Assembly: GCF_033473495.1 (NCBI RefSeq)
Contig: NC_088936.1
Span: 3,286,001-3,350,000, forward strand
From: Cercospora beticola
Taxonomy: Eukaryota > Ascomycota > Dothideomycetes > Mycosphaerellales > Mycosphaerellaceae
Direction of reading: 5' to 3'
DNA: 64,000 nt
Part shown: positions 9,297 to 20,879 of the stretch, piece by piece
Position numbering within the stretch: position 1 is the first letter of the stretch
How the letters are laid out: each line of letters begins with the position of its first letter
Program-made: the position numbers and the translations under genes
The notes under the pieces: generated by a model
Database searches by the model: none
What the model saw: the letters and a program-made list of their open reading frames with translations, nothing else
What the model was told of the DNA's origin: nothing

Positions 9297-12200
9297 TCAA
9301 ACTTTTGTCTTCGGTCGTACACGGAACGGGAAAGCCATGCCACTGCCTGACTGTCCTATCGTGTGGAACTTTTGCGGTTGAATGCCAAGTGCCAAAGTAT
9401 CAAAGCGATCAATGCCCATCATCGCCTGCGTATACGTGTTAGCAGATGAAGGTGAGGACCCAGTAATGTTTGTACTTACCTCACTGTTGTATCCAGTGAA
9501 CCAAAAGCCAATGACGACGACGAGGTAAGTGAAGATAAGTATACTTCCCTTGAAGTAGTTGCTCTTTCCCTCTCCCACAATCCAGCCGAAGAGGAAGACG
9601 CTGAGAAGCACACATACCATGTCCCATTGCGGGAAGATAAGGCTGAAGCTGTGCTCGGCGAGCTGCTCACCTGGAACCCAGTTGTTGTAGATAGCAGTGA
9701 ACAGGACCAGGCAAGGCGTCTGGAGCAGGAAGACCTGCAGAGCATAACTCGATCCAATCTCCATCGACAGAGCAACATTGCCGTTCATGGCAAAGCTGAT
9801 GGCGTTGAGGAACTCGGTCGTGTTCGGCACCAGGGAGAACAGTGTGATACCAAGGAACTTCTCCGGAATGCTGACAGACGTAAGAACAACGTCAACAGTA
9901 TCGACCAAAATCTCGGCAATGATAGCGTAGGCCACTGTCGCCGACATCAGTATAACGGCAGACTTCATGCGCGACCAATTGGGCGCATCGTGGCCGCCGT
10001 GACCACCGGACGCTTCCTCAGCCACTGGCGCCAACCCGCCAGTGGCATAGTCGATAGCATTGGAACCCACTGGCGGACGACCATCCTTGCTGTCTTTGAT
10101 GTGAGACTGGTGACGCGACGCTGTTGGGGTAGCAGACGTGGTCGCCATGTGACTGGCGCGACGTGGAGCGGTGGTGGCATCTCGTGCGGCGATTGTAGCA
10201 GCAGTCGCTGCCATCTCTGCCACTTGCTGCACCAGTGCACGATTATCCTCAGCACTGAGACCACTTGCAATTATGCTGCTAGAAGTGGTGTCGTTACCAG
10301 CACTCTTAGGTGGCACAATGTGCGGTCCTTGTCCTTCGGCATCTGCAGCGGTGTTCTTGTTGTCTTTCCCTTCAGGAGCTCCGGCTGTGGTGATGCCAGC
10401 CTGCTTGAGGCTCTGAGTAAGTATCCGCTTGTACATTTGACTGGACCGAATGTCAGCAGTGTTTATCGTGCCGTGGGTCTGCTTCCTGCCGGTTGCTGAA
10501 TTATGGTCTGCCTGAACGAGGCCTGCAGTGTACGGCAAATTCAGGTGTCCCGGGTGAGGCCCGTTATGGAGAATGTCCTGGTGCTTCTTCTTCTCTTCTT
10601 CAGGCTCATTGTTCCAGATCACAGCTGCATGGGTGCGCAAGGTGAACAGCAGACCTACAACGTAGGACAAAAACAAGCACACGGCACAGAACCAGACGTA
10701 TGGCCTGACGGCTGAGATGAAGAACTCATCGTTGAGCTCTGGTACCTGAGTGAAGTAACATCTGCGACAATCACGCTCTTCGTCAGGTCCGTTGGGCATA
10801 TCGATGCATTGGCGACAGTTGAGGACGTGAGAGCCATAGAACTGGTAGAATAGAGTTGGCCCGAACGCCGCAATGACCGCAAACAGCAGCATTGTTGAGG
10901 TAACGCCAGCCGACTTCACGTTGAAGCGCTGAGTCTTGCGTTTGATGGCGCCGAAGCACATTGACAGTCCAGGCAAGAAAAGTATACCGGCAAAAATGGA
11001 GCCGATAATACTGCCTTCGACAAGTTGCGACTTGCCTTCATCCAATGCGACACAGTAGAGGAACACCTCCACAATGGTGCTGAAGAAGGCGTTGATTGTG
11101 GCTCCTACACCCATCGATGATTGAGCAGAGATCGAAGCCACTGCTTGGCCGATGAAGTAAGCAAGCGGTATGATCGATGCCAGCGCAATGACGAACACAA
11201 AACCCGGAGAAGTGAACCATGTGTCGATGTGCAAAGTCTCATAGAGCACAAAGTAATCGATGATGGCGAAGGCCACAAGTCCGAGAAGATTGATGAGGAA
11301 GATATTCGTTCCGTCGATTGTGTACTTCCAGTATTTGATGCCGACTGCCCGATATGTGCATAGCAGGATGACGCTGTCGGAGCTGCCTCGTGGTTGCGAA
11401 TCAAATCGCTGGTAATGGCTGTCGGTGTGGAAGCTCATGGCAAGCGGGTGGCGACGCAAGTGGTAGAACAGTAACAGCGTGACTTTGCCCATCGGGATCG
11501 TGAAGACGAGGAACCAACAGATTCCGCTGACGAGGAACAAGAATGGTGTGATCAGAAAGTAGAAGAAGAGGAAGAATATCACTCTGCCGAGTGTCCATTC
11601 TCCGCGGCCAAACAATCGCTTCTTGGTGCGGTTCCGAGCCCGCTGAGCCACCGAACTCGATCTGGCCCGACCAAGGAGGCTATCAGTCTCGTTGTCCTCC
11701 AGGTCAGGTACTTCTTCTCGACGTCGCCCGATCAAGGATCGATTGATATCTGTAGGTCCGAAGAAGAGGCGACCAGCTTCAATGTCGCCGGCTTGCCATC
11801 GCTCATATTCAGCAATGTCTCTCCCTTCTCCTTCGTCTTCGTGCAGATACTGTTCGTCGCGCTCCAGTAAGATATACTTGCCAAAAGGGTAGAATAGGTA
11901 GTGCGCAAGATTGATCAATACGCGGCCATACTCCCGACACCCGGGCGTGCCTGACGTGGCCTGGCATATGCTGAAGAGTAGGCAAACTACTCCTCCAGCA
12001 GCTGTGATCAGAGCTAGCCACCAGCCGAATATTAATGTCCAGAGAGCGTTGAATACCCATAGCCATCGACTGACATTGCCGCCCGGAGCACTATGAATGT
12101 CACCTTCTGCATTTCTTTGCACTGATCGACTTTTCTTGTACAGCGCCGGCTTCCATATCCTGATTCCGAAAGGATGTGTTTCATTGATTGCTTGTTGTCG

Positions 12201-13026
12201 ATCCTTGAGGGTGAAACTCTCAGCGTCGCTCAAGTCTGCGCTGTCATCGTCGTCACTATTTGGGGTTCCCTCATCTTCTTCTTCTTCCTCCTCCTCGCCT
12301 TGGAGTGTTTCTTCCGAGCTAGGATCGCCGGCGTCTAGTGGTGATTTGGGTCTCACTGTTGTTCTGACAGTGTCTGTGCCTGTAGTCTGCGCGGCTTCCT
12401 CTTCCTGCTCGTCACTCTCCACTCGAGGTAATGCGGGCTGAGGCACTCGCCGCCGAATTGTGCTCTCTCTTCGTCTGAGTTGTCTTTCGCGCTGTGCAGC
12501 GACCTTGGAATGACTTCTCTGCTCTCGTAGATCTGCATCGACCTCTACCGCATCGTCGTCGACTGAGAATAGGTCTCCACGGTGCGGTGCTGCCGTCGAG
12601 GGTTTTCGCGGACCGGCATTGGGTCGTTTGGGAGTTTGTTGTGATGCTTGTGGAGTTCGACCTCCACTTGGGACCGCGCTCGTGGATGAACCCTGCATCG
12701 AGCCTAAACTGTCTCAGCATGTGCTACGTTGTCTTGCAATCAGACAAAGTCGAATCCATACCGTAATCCTGATGCCGAGCTCGAGGGCGCCGAGTAGTGC
12801 CTTGTGCTGCCTCGCCCGCCTGGGATTGCAGACTCGCCTGGCTGGCCTGCATGTCTGCGTAGCTCGACTGCCGCTCGGCAGCGTCGTGCTGACTGCGGCT
12901 CATCTCTTCGGTGACCACGGAGCTGCGCCGCGTCGTGGGAGCAGTGGAAAGGAAGTCGGCGTGGTCCTGCGCATCGGTGGTGGTGGGTCGGCCATCCGCC
13001 GTAAAGCTCTCTTGTTGCCCACACAT
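9297..13026 (-). CDS. VNX1: Vacuolar CAX-family cation/H+ exchanger, VNX1-like
   Basis: Exons 12762-13026, 9480-12703 and 9297-9425 (introns 58 and 54 nt); 1205 residues. The start chosen is MCGQQESF at 13026; an ATG 63 bases upstream is also in frame. A long disordered, charged N-terminus precedes a multi-span region (YWKYTIDGTNIFLINLLGLV and following helices). Two Na/Ca-exchanger repeats follow: the first signature is LVEGSIIGSIFAGILFLPGL, the second PNTTEFLNAISFAMNGNVAL. A roughly 220-residue Ser/Ala/His-rich cytosolic loop separates them. Yeast Vnx1 is a low-affinity vacuolar monovalent cation/H+ antiporter of this family; the substrate here is inferred. The last intron has a perfect GTAAGT donor and TGCTAAC branch and is a multiple of three without a stop, so retention would add 18 residues. 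An inverted CCAAT lies at 13071-13075 just upstream. Confidence 0.9.
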
Positions 13027-13888
13027 GCCGCCCAGAATAATAGACAGACTAAGGCCAAAACAGGCTATTGATTGGCTTCGGCGCTGCACGCGCCAGACAC
13101 ATGCACTTCAGCTTCCACTATGACGACAAATAGTGCCCAAGCTGGAGCTGCAGCTGGGGAATTCACAAGAACGTGGGCATCTGACACAATGCAGAGCACG
13201 AGGCGGGCGGCGTGGTCGGGAGCCGTGGGAAATAGCTTCGGGCGAGGCGAGTCGACGGAGGGCTAAGGTTTCAGCTTCAGCTGGCCGCCGCGACGAGGAT
13301 GAAGCCTCGAAGGTGCAGAAGGCGAGAGGGGAGAGGAGAAATGCGTGCTGCGTGCGCTATCGAGGAGATGGGCATACGTATATCAGCGGTCGAAGGATCC
13401 GGGTTCACGATAGGAGCAGCTCCCAGCAGCGTGTGGTGCAGATGATCACCACTTCGTGATCTGCTACCCTCCTCTACAGCGCGCGCCGCATATGCTGCTG
13501 CTGCTGTTCGGCGAGCTCGGTACGGCGCTGCCAGCATCTGACACCGATCGAGATGCTGGGGCGTAGAATGAGGAGCCTGCGAACGCTCCGCAAGCAAGCA
13601 GTGAAAACTTGAATGGCGCCGTGACACTGTGTTCCTGCGCAGTGGTGTATTGTCAGAAGCCTTGACAGGCCGCTGCGGGATTCACTGTGCATGACGCTAA
13701 AGCGGGCCGACGTGCTTGCCTGATGCTGCCTCGCCTCAAACGCCAACCAGCTACCACGCACGCATCGCCATCGACATCAACCACAGCGACGCAATCGGAC
13801 ATCGCCATCATCACGAGCGGATCTCACTGCCACTGTCCTCCTACAAACAGCCCGATCATCACGCAGCCCGCGGGCCGCCAGCGCAGCC
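13027..13888. promoter_or_regulatory. Divergent promoter, exchanger gene and RPT6
   Basis: About 860 bp between the two divergent start codons. An inverted CCAAT box (attgg, 13071-13075) lies 45 bp from the exchanger start. I did not see a copy of the yeast proteasome element GGTGGCAAA. Open frames here look like chance. Confidence 0.5.
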
Positions 13889-15112
13889 ATGGCGCTCGAT
13901 ACCTTCTTCCACAACAAGATCGAGAGCATGAAGCTCGAGATCATCCAAGGCCAAGCAGTATTGCGACGTCTCGAAGCGCAGCGAAACGAGTACAATAGTA
14001 GAGTCCGGTTACTGCGCGAAGAGCTCGGCCTGCTCCAGCAGCCGGGCAGCTATGTGGGCGAGGTGGTGAAAGTGATGGGGACGAAGAAGGTGCTGGTGAA
14101 GGTGCACCCAGAGGGCAAATATGGTGAGGCTGCACGTCTGAGGCTTGAATAGATCGCGACAGACTAACAGGTGGCAGTGGTCGACGTGGCGGATAACATC
14201 GACATCTCGAAACTCACAGCTGGCAAACGTGTCACCCTCCTTTCTGACTCATACAAACTCTCATCGCTCCTTCCATCCTCCGTCGATCCCCTGGTCTCTC
14301 TCATGATGGTGGAAAAGGTGCCAGACAGCACATACGACATGATCGGTGGTCTAGACGAGCAGATCAAGCAAATCAAGGAAGTCATCGAGCTGGGGTTGAA
14401 GCATCCCGAGTTGTTCGAATCATTGGGTATTGCGCAGCCAAAGGGAGTCTTGCTATACGGGCCACCTGGTACAGGCAAAACGTTGTTGGCAAGAGCTGTG
14501 GCACATCACACCGACTGCAAGTTCATTCGTGTTTCGGGATCAGAGCTGGTGCAAAAGTACATTGGTGAAGGATCGCGTATGGTGAGAGAACTGTTCGTCA
14601 TGGCACGAGAGCACGCCCCGTCAATCATCTTCATGGACGAGATCGATTCCATCGGATCCTCGCGTGTCGAGGGCTCATCGGGTGGTGACTCCGAAGTGCA
14701 GCGAACTATGCTGGAACTGCTTAACCAACTGGACGGTTTCGAGCCCACAAAGAACATCAAGGTCATCATGGCCACGAATCGTCTCGATATTCTTGATCCT
14801 GCTCTTCTGCGACCTGGACGTATCGACCGAAAGATCGAATTCCCACCGCCAACTGCCGAAGCAAGAGCAGACATTCTGCGCATCCACTCGCGAAGCATGA
14901 ATTTGACCAGAGGCATCAATCTGATGAAGATTGCAGAAAAGATGAACGGGTGCTCGGGTGCAGAGTTGAAGGGCGTGTGCACAGAAGCAGGCATGTACGC
15001 GCTGAGAGAGCGAAGAGTGCATGTAACACAAGAGGACTTCGACCTGGCCACTGCGAAGGTGCTCAACAAGCACGACGACAAGGAGACGAGTTTGGCCAAG
15101 CTGTGGAAGTAG
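13889..15112 (+). CDS. RPT6: 26S proteasome regulatory ATPase Rpt6 (PSMC5)
   Basis: Exons 13889-14123 and 14178-15112 with a 54-nt intron whose acceptor (GTGGCAG) restores the family sequence EGKYVVDVA; 389 residues, close to the usual 400-405. It is an AAA+ subunit of the 19S base that unfolds ubiquitinated substrates and drives them into the 20S core. The N-terminal coiled coil ([20 protein letters not shown]) and OB region are followed by Walker A GPPGTGKT at residues 173-180, Walker B IIFMDEID at about 228-235, the pore region [10 protein letters not shown], and second-region-of-homology arginines in [14 protein letters not shown]. All key residues are intact. Rpt6 assignment rests on [20 protein letters not shown] and the C-terminus. 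Confidence 0.97.
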
Positions 15113-15498
15113 TGGAGCGTTTGTGAAGGTAGAGCTGCAGCTAGCTTGTATCATATCCGAATGCATTGCAAGGACGGGGCATCAGTAAGTCCTTGCCTCA
15201 TTATAGAGCATGTACTCATCACGTGTAGATTCAGGAGCTTCAAGTTGCAAGGAGAGTGAAGAGTCCGCAGGCTGCAGTGCAATTTAAGTTTTATCATCCC
15301 CAGCTTGCAAACATTGTAGTCAACGTCGCATGCTTGGGCGCGTCAGGATTCCCAAAACACTCCACCGCGACAATCTTATCCACGCCGACTGACGGCCCTC
15401 GACGACGGCCACTCTCTTGTGCCATGAGCGTCTTTACCAGCCCGTAGCGGCCGAAGTCTCAAACACAAGACGTCTTGTGGCCCATTTTCTCTACCGTC
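15113..15498. other. Spacer between RPT6 and a broken BTB gene
   Basis: Contains the RPT6 3' UTR and the presumed promoter of the BTB gene. No gene seen. Confidence 0.4.
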
Positions 15499-16192
15499 AT
15501 GGCCGACGCCGACGGTCCTGCTGTGAAGCACGAGAGGTAATAGCTTTCTTGAAATCACGTACACGTCGCGGCTGCTGACTTTTGACGCGGGCAATTCCAG
15601 CAGTCGTATCATAAACCTGAATGTTGGCAAGTCACCCAAAGCAATCACAGTCCGGGAGGACAAGCTCCGTCAGACCTCGAACTTCTTTCGCGCCGTGCTG
15701 GACAAGCACTGGAAGGAAGGTGCCACCGGAGAGGTCGCATTGCCTGAGGACCGCCTAGAAATCGTCATGGCCTACGTGGAATGGCTGCACCGCAGCACTC
15801 TCATGGAACAAAGTGCGGATGAAGGAAGAAAATACTCCGATGCCACGTGGCTGAAGCTGATCAGGATGTACATTTTCGGCGACAAAATTTAGGACACTAA
15901 ATTCATGAATGCGGTCCTCATGTGCGTCCTGGAGGACCTTGATAAGAGCAATACGTGCCCACATGAGGTCGACATTCGCCTGGCATACAAGAGCACCAGG
16001 CCGGGCTCATCACTCCGCCGATTGTTTGTCGCAGCATGGGCTGCAGGCGCTAAGGATCATTGGTTTGAGGCTGAGGAAGAATTACCCGAGGAGTTCATGA
16101 GAGATCTGGCGATGCAGCTGATCAGAAACCGCGGAAAAGCCTCGCGGTCCTATTGGGTCAAACAGAAGGATAACTGGTTGGAGCAGGAATAA
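15499..16192 (+). pseudogene. BTB/POZ protein interrupted by an in-frame TAG
   Basis: Exon 1 is 15499-15536 (MADADGPAVKHE), intron 64 nt ending TTCCAG, exon 2 from 15601. The joined frame gives a BTB domain: LNVGKSPKAITVREDKLRQT, SNFFRAVLDKHWKEG, LPEDRLEIVMAYVEWLH and IRMYIFGDKI. It then meets TAG at 15890-15892. The same frame continues for 100 codons with family-like sequence (DTKFMNAVLMCVLEDLDK to WLEQE, stop at 16192). At the same point the other BTB genes here read FGEKVKDDAFC and FGEKVQADSFC, so the stop replaces a sense codon next to the end of the BTB core. A 109-residue BTB-only product is still possible. The 210-codon version would be the ancestral length. No GT/AG pair was found that removes the stop. 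Confidence 0.65.
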
Positions 16193-18283
16193 GCGGTGAC
16201 TGCAGAACCATGCAGCGACAACGTGCGTGCGGCTACGCGTTGTTCGAAGTGAATGTGTTGGTGGATCTGAAAAGGAGCAAATGTGGCCACAGCATGGAAA
16301 TACTGTCTGGGTCACACCACATAAACAGACGCCCAATGCACCTGACGGGCAACCAGGTCGCTTTCGCTGTGTCGCGACTTGACTGCGTGGAAGCTCTTGC
16401 TCTCACTCGCAAGCCTGAGACCACTCACTGGTACTGTGAACATGTACCACATATTGAGAGGGAGACAGCTATTCCCAAAGAATTGGCAAAGCAAAAGGGG
16501 CTGGCATCACACATTGTATCGCGGTACAGTTCACATATTTTGTGCACCTGCTAATCTTATATACCCCAGCGGTAGCTTGATCGGAATTGTTCTTGTTTGC
16601 AGGCATTTATTGGCCCCCTACCTTGTCGGACTCGAAACAGTGGGAACGCGTATGGGGACAGACCTGTCGCGTACTTTACGTTGCTCGATGAAGTGTGCAT
16701 ACTGATTTGTCGAACAGCGCAACCGGCTCCTGGCTCACGGTCAACGTACTCGCGGAAGGATACGAAAGAGTTTCCTGGTACGCCGGATTGTGCGACCAAT
16801 GTGCACGGCATTCGATGTTTGGCGAGGCACATTCAGTGAGTGATCGCACACGGAAGATCTTCTAAGAGGACTTTCAGATACTGTGGCAAGGCGGTCTTTG
16901 CAGAGAATCGAACGTAACGCGAACATTGCATCGTGCGCATTCACGTATTGTCTACAAGATGTCACTGCCATTGATATCACAGAAGTGATCAAGCAACTTC
17001 CATCCGATCCTTTCTGATACCCCGTTCTGGCTACAGCACCACATGCTCGAAGTGGCAGATCTGCTTCGACGAAGTCCCTTGAACGTATCAGGTAGAGTCT
17101 TCCTTTCGGCTACTCTTGACAGGAAGCTGAACTGCTTGCTGCCAGATTATTCCACTGCATCATTCGATCAACGACGCGGAAGACTTGATCTCTTAGGCAA
17201 CTCGGCTTCTCAATGCGGCACATGAATCGATGCTTGTCCACGCGTCAATACTTCCCTCGTCAATCTTTACCATGGCATTCCCAGCGATACCGTCATCAAT
17301 CAACAAGAAGTCTCCTCGCTTAGATTCGTACGTTAGCATATTAGCAGCTGCGGTCGAGATCTTCGGGTGTACAAACTACCGACGTCGATCAGCCAAAACT
17401 TCCACCACGTCGCCTTCCGTCAATAGTTTGGGGTTGATCGATAGTTTACATGTCTATTGCCGGGCAAACGCACACTAGAGTCAATGATTATCCCCAACTG
17501 ACGCCGTACTATTTCCGTAGCACTATGACTTTCGGTAGTTTACAGCCCAAACGCCAACCTTCCCGATCCGGACAGGCTTTGATTACACGCGACCCTTTCG
17601 GACGTCACGTCAACCGACACGCCGACCAGAGGAGAAAACGACCACGTTCTTTGAGAATCCTTCCCTCTTGCACGGATCTTCTTCTCGTGCGACGCCCGGA
17701 GATGCAAACGAGCCAATGGCCTTCGGTAGCTTTTCTGACCTTCCGCTCGCCATGTGAAAGTCTTATGGTGTTCCCGAAATTCTATTGGTCTAACCATTAT
17801 TTTTGCACCAACCACACGCAGTCCGCCACGTGCCTTGTCTCTCCTCGCCCGAGCAACTACATCCACTCGATGCCATATCGTAGAAGACGCGCACCTGATC
17901 GCTCGCTATAAGCGGTGCAGAGTACCAGATGTTCAGAGAGACCGAGAAACTTGTCCAAGGGCATGCTGCACGCCACAAGACGGCTGGCACGTTATGTGCT
18001 GGCGTCCTGCGTGGTGATAGACGCCGGTGCTAGGTTCCCAGATCGATGAGTGACGAAGTAGGCGCGCAGAAGTGGTCATATAGCGATGTGGTGGTAATAA
18101 GGCTGAATCTGCGACGACTTTTATCTGAAACGCTGGGGTCACATTCATGTCATTCTTATCTGCGAGGGAGTTCGTGAGAGCCGAGAGCACTATGATACTT
18201 GACAGCGACTTGCGAGTCTCGAGAGGGCAAAGGTAGGGTTGCACCAGGACTCCGGATCCTGCAACTGCTGATGAATTAGCAGC
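16193..18283. other. 2.1-kb spacer between two BTB genes
   Basis: No supported gene. One frame near 17520-17756 stays open for about 78 codons and ends ANEPMAFGSFSDLPLAM, with fairly coding-like composition, but it has no start, partner exon or recognised domain. A decayed gene or chance are both possible. Confidence 0.35.
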
Positions 18284-18967
18284 ATGATCGATGATCGCGT
18301 TGTAACGCTCAAAGTTGGACTTGCCCCTACAAAGGACTTCTCAGTTCACGAGGCTATCTTGAGAGAACATTCGCGGTTTTTCCGCACAGCTTTGGACAGC
18401 AGGTGGCGAGAAGGACGTTCGCGCATCGTGGAGCTACCCGAAGACAGCGCAGAGATTGTTTCAGCTTGGATACAATGGCTATACTTTCGCAGAATTCCCT
18501 CGAAGCCCGTATCGCCACCAGCACTGCCGATGGATGACGGCGAATATGAGCTTCTGGCCAGAATGTACGCCTTTGGCGAGAAAGTGCAGGCAGACTCATT
18601 CTGTGATGATTGTGTCACAGCAATGGTGTTGAAGACGGACGAGGTCGCCACTGATGGTACAAGGACGTTTCCCTCTCATTCGGCCATCATGATACTTTAC
18701 AACGACACTCCGCCGGGCTGCCCTGCGAGGAGATTTGTCGTCGACATGTATGTCGAATACGGCTTAGATGCTTGGATACCAAAAGAGATCGAGTATAGCC
18801 ATCCGGAGTTTCTGGCAGATCTTGTGCACGCGTTCATGGCCAACAGGGCTGAAGGACTTCCTCACAAGCAGACGAATTATCCTCGGAGGCGCAAGTGGCA
18901 CAAACAGGAGCGCAGTCGGGAGTTTCTGAGGCCGGTTGAATCAAGTGACGAAGTCGCAGTTTCCTGA
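18284..18967 (+). CDS. BTB/POZ domain protein
   Basis: Single exon, 227 residues. The BTB/POZ fold covers roughly residues 5-115: VTLKVGLAPTKDFSVHEAIL, REHSRFFRTALDSRWREG, VELPEDSAEIVSAWIQWLYF and LLARMYAFGEKVQADSFCDD. The C-terminal half carries a conserved tail shared with the J-BTB gene (TFPS/TFPN, TPPGCPARRFVVDMY, a Trp-Ile/Phe-Pro step, HPEFLADLV and KWHKQ). No Kelch, BACK or zinc-finger domain is attached, so it belongs to the large class of stand-alone fungal BTB proteins whose partners are unknown. Start chosen at the first ATG; the family normally begins close to this point. The third BTB gene within 15 kb. Confidence 0.82.
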   Translation: MIDDRVVTLKVGLAPTKDFSVHEAILREHSRFFRTALDSRWREGRSRIVELPEDSAEIVSAWIQWLYFRRIPSKPVSPPALPMDDGEYELLARMYAFGEKVQADSFCDDCVTAMVLKTDEVATDGTRTFPSHSAIMILYNDTPPGCPARRFVVDMYVEYGLDAWIPKEIEYSHPEFLADLVHAFMANRAEGLPHKQTNYPRRRKWHKQERSREFLRPVESSDEVAVS

Positions 18968-19581
18968 CCCAGGTTGTGCACAGCGTCCAGGGTTGGCTGG
19001 TGTATGGTTCACTGCGGAGCATTCCATTGACCCGGGCCCATCACTCTGGTCAGCTGCTGTGGAAGTGGGTAGTGCAGCTTGCATCGTGCGTCGGTCGACC
19101 GGCTTCGAAGGGAAAATACATCGGGTGGAGTCGTTGGACTGTATTCTTTCACGCTCGCTCGGACTTCAGGGCCGTAGCCGAAGGGGTTCGCTACAATGGT
19201 TCGGTAGCGACAGAGTGTCGACGTTTGGGACCTGCGATGCATGACCACCTTTGTACAACTTACTCAAGCGCATGGACGCCCGAGTGTCAAAATCGGTGGC
19301 ACTGCCGTGCCGCCAGTCGGACGCCACAAACGTGGATTATACAAGGCTTGCGCTCGTAGAACCTCGGGGCAAGGTCGGCTTGAGCCAAGTGATGCAGTCA
19401 CATACATGAAGCTCCGAGACAGCCGTATCTCAGCGTTATCAGTACCCGGTCGCGCGTGCGTCGGCAGCTGGCGTATATTGCTGCAATATCGGCCCTCTTG
19501 GCATGAGGTGGCGTGAGATGTTGTGCCATTCATCTTTGAGACCAACGAACTCAAGCTAGTGCAGAGAATGGTCCCACTGAT
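18968..19581. other. Convergent spacer
   Basis: Lies between the stops of the BTB gene and CSM3. No supported gene; open frames are short and lack domains. Confidence 0.4.
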
Positions 19582-20527
19582 TTACCACATGTCCCTCATT
19601 GCTTCCTCGTCGTCGGCGAAGTCATTTTCGCCCTGCGGCTCGGCAGTCGCTGCTGTCTTGCTGGGTCTGGCAGAGCCGGTCGTCTCTGCCGCCAGCAAAG
19701 CGTCTAGTTCATCGTCATCGGGCTCATTCTCAAATGGCATAGGGCGGGACAGTTTCTGCTGCAGCGGCGGCTTGGTAGTGGTCTCGTGGTTGGCAAGTAA
19801 TGCATCAAGCTCATCTTCGTCTGACTCTTCCTCGAAAGGACCGGACACTCTCGACACTTGTCGCTGAGCCATCGATGTATCCGCAGCGTCGGCCATAAGT
19901 GCATCGAGCTCGTCTGCTCCAGGTTCATCATCGACCGCATGTCTGCTCGCAGCACCTCCAGCTGTTGTTTCAGAGACTGGCAATTCTGGCGGTGGCGTAA
20001 GTTCCTTGCGGTATGGTTTCGTGTCGTCCAACCACGCCCTTCTCGTTACCTGCATCCGCTTGCTGTGGCCAACCTTTTCGACCATCTTGACAGCATCTCG
20101 AAATTTGGCCCGTGGGTAAAGGTCATCCAGCCATAGTTGATAAGTGTTCAACAGATTCGAAATGTCAGTGAACTCATGTCCTTTGCCGCGAAATTTTAGC
20201 CTTGACTTCGTGATCTTGCGAAGCTTGGGTATTCCTGCATCTGACAATAATCTGCAAGGAAGATATTCTCAGCAAGAGCTCGTTCCACAAGACGTTGGGT
20301 CAAGTCTACCTATTCTCATCCAATTTTGGGATAGGAGTCCTCTTCTTCTTCACTTGTACTTCCTGGTCTTCATCTCGCGTCTGCTCGCGTTCCGTGTTGT
20401 TGTCCTTGACGTTTCGAGGCAAATCGTTGAAGAATTCCTCGATCGCTTGGTCGTCGTTGAAAAGTCGGTCCAACTCATCTGGCTGTGCAGAACCCGCCTG
20501 AGGGTTCGATGCTATCGCTGAAGGCAT
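19582..20527 (-). CDS. CSM3: Replication fork protection subunit Csm3/Swi3 (TIPIN)
   Basis: Exons 20310-20527 and 19582-20251 with a 58-nt intron; 295 residues. Csm3 with Tof1 stabilises stalled replication forks and supports the S-phase checkpoint and cohesion. The Swi3 domain starts right after the splice junction (NRLLSDAGIPKLRKITKSRL) and continues through KGHEFTDISNLLNTYQLWLD, LYPRAKFRDAVKMVEKVG and KRMQVTRRAWLDD. Outside it the protein is acidic and disordered. A motif of the type DELDALL occurs three times in the tail (DELDALMADA, DELDALLANH, DELDALLAAE), with a related copy near the N-terminus (DELDRLFNDD). Divergent from the THO subunit gene. Confidence 0.92.
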
Positions 20528-20879
20528 AATGTCTGTTTGCTGCAGTGAAGTATTGCTGTTTCTAGAGACGAAGTCGTCCGCATGGACTGGGGACGCGTCA
20601 GGCAGAATTGAAAGTCGCGACAGTCGCGAATTTGACGCGCTAACAAGCGAACGGGCCGAAAGTCAATCTTGGACCCACTTCAGTTTCCTGCCAGCAAGCA
20701 ACGGAGCGTTGGCCTTCTCAATTATCATCACTGGTAATTGAACCACCCCACGAACTCTCCACTGGCTAGATCGAGAAAAACATCCAGGAAGCGGACCATC
20801 TCGGCATGCTGAAGTTTAGTGGGCACGTTCTCTGGAACTTCTTGTAGCGAGCCCCAGACGTGGTTGCGAGCGAGCCATC
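20528..20879. promoter_or_regulatory. Divergent promoter, CSM3 and HPR1
   Basis: The 352 bp between the two divergent start codons must serve both genes. I recognise no specific factor site. Confidence 0.45.

Noticed and set aside
17450..17911. Plus-strand open frame of 153 codons in the 16-18 kb spacer
   Set aside because: Overlapping frames on both strands, no domain, high Arg/Ser/Pro. A partially coding-like second frame ends at about 17756 but lacks a start and partner exons.
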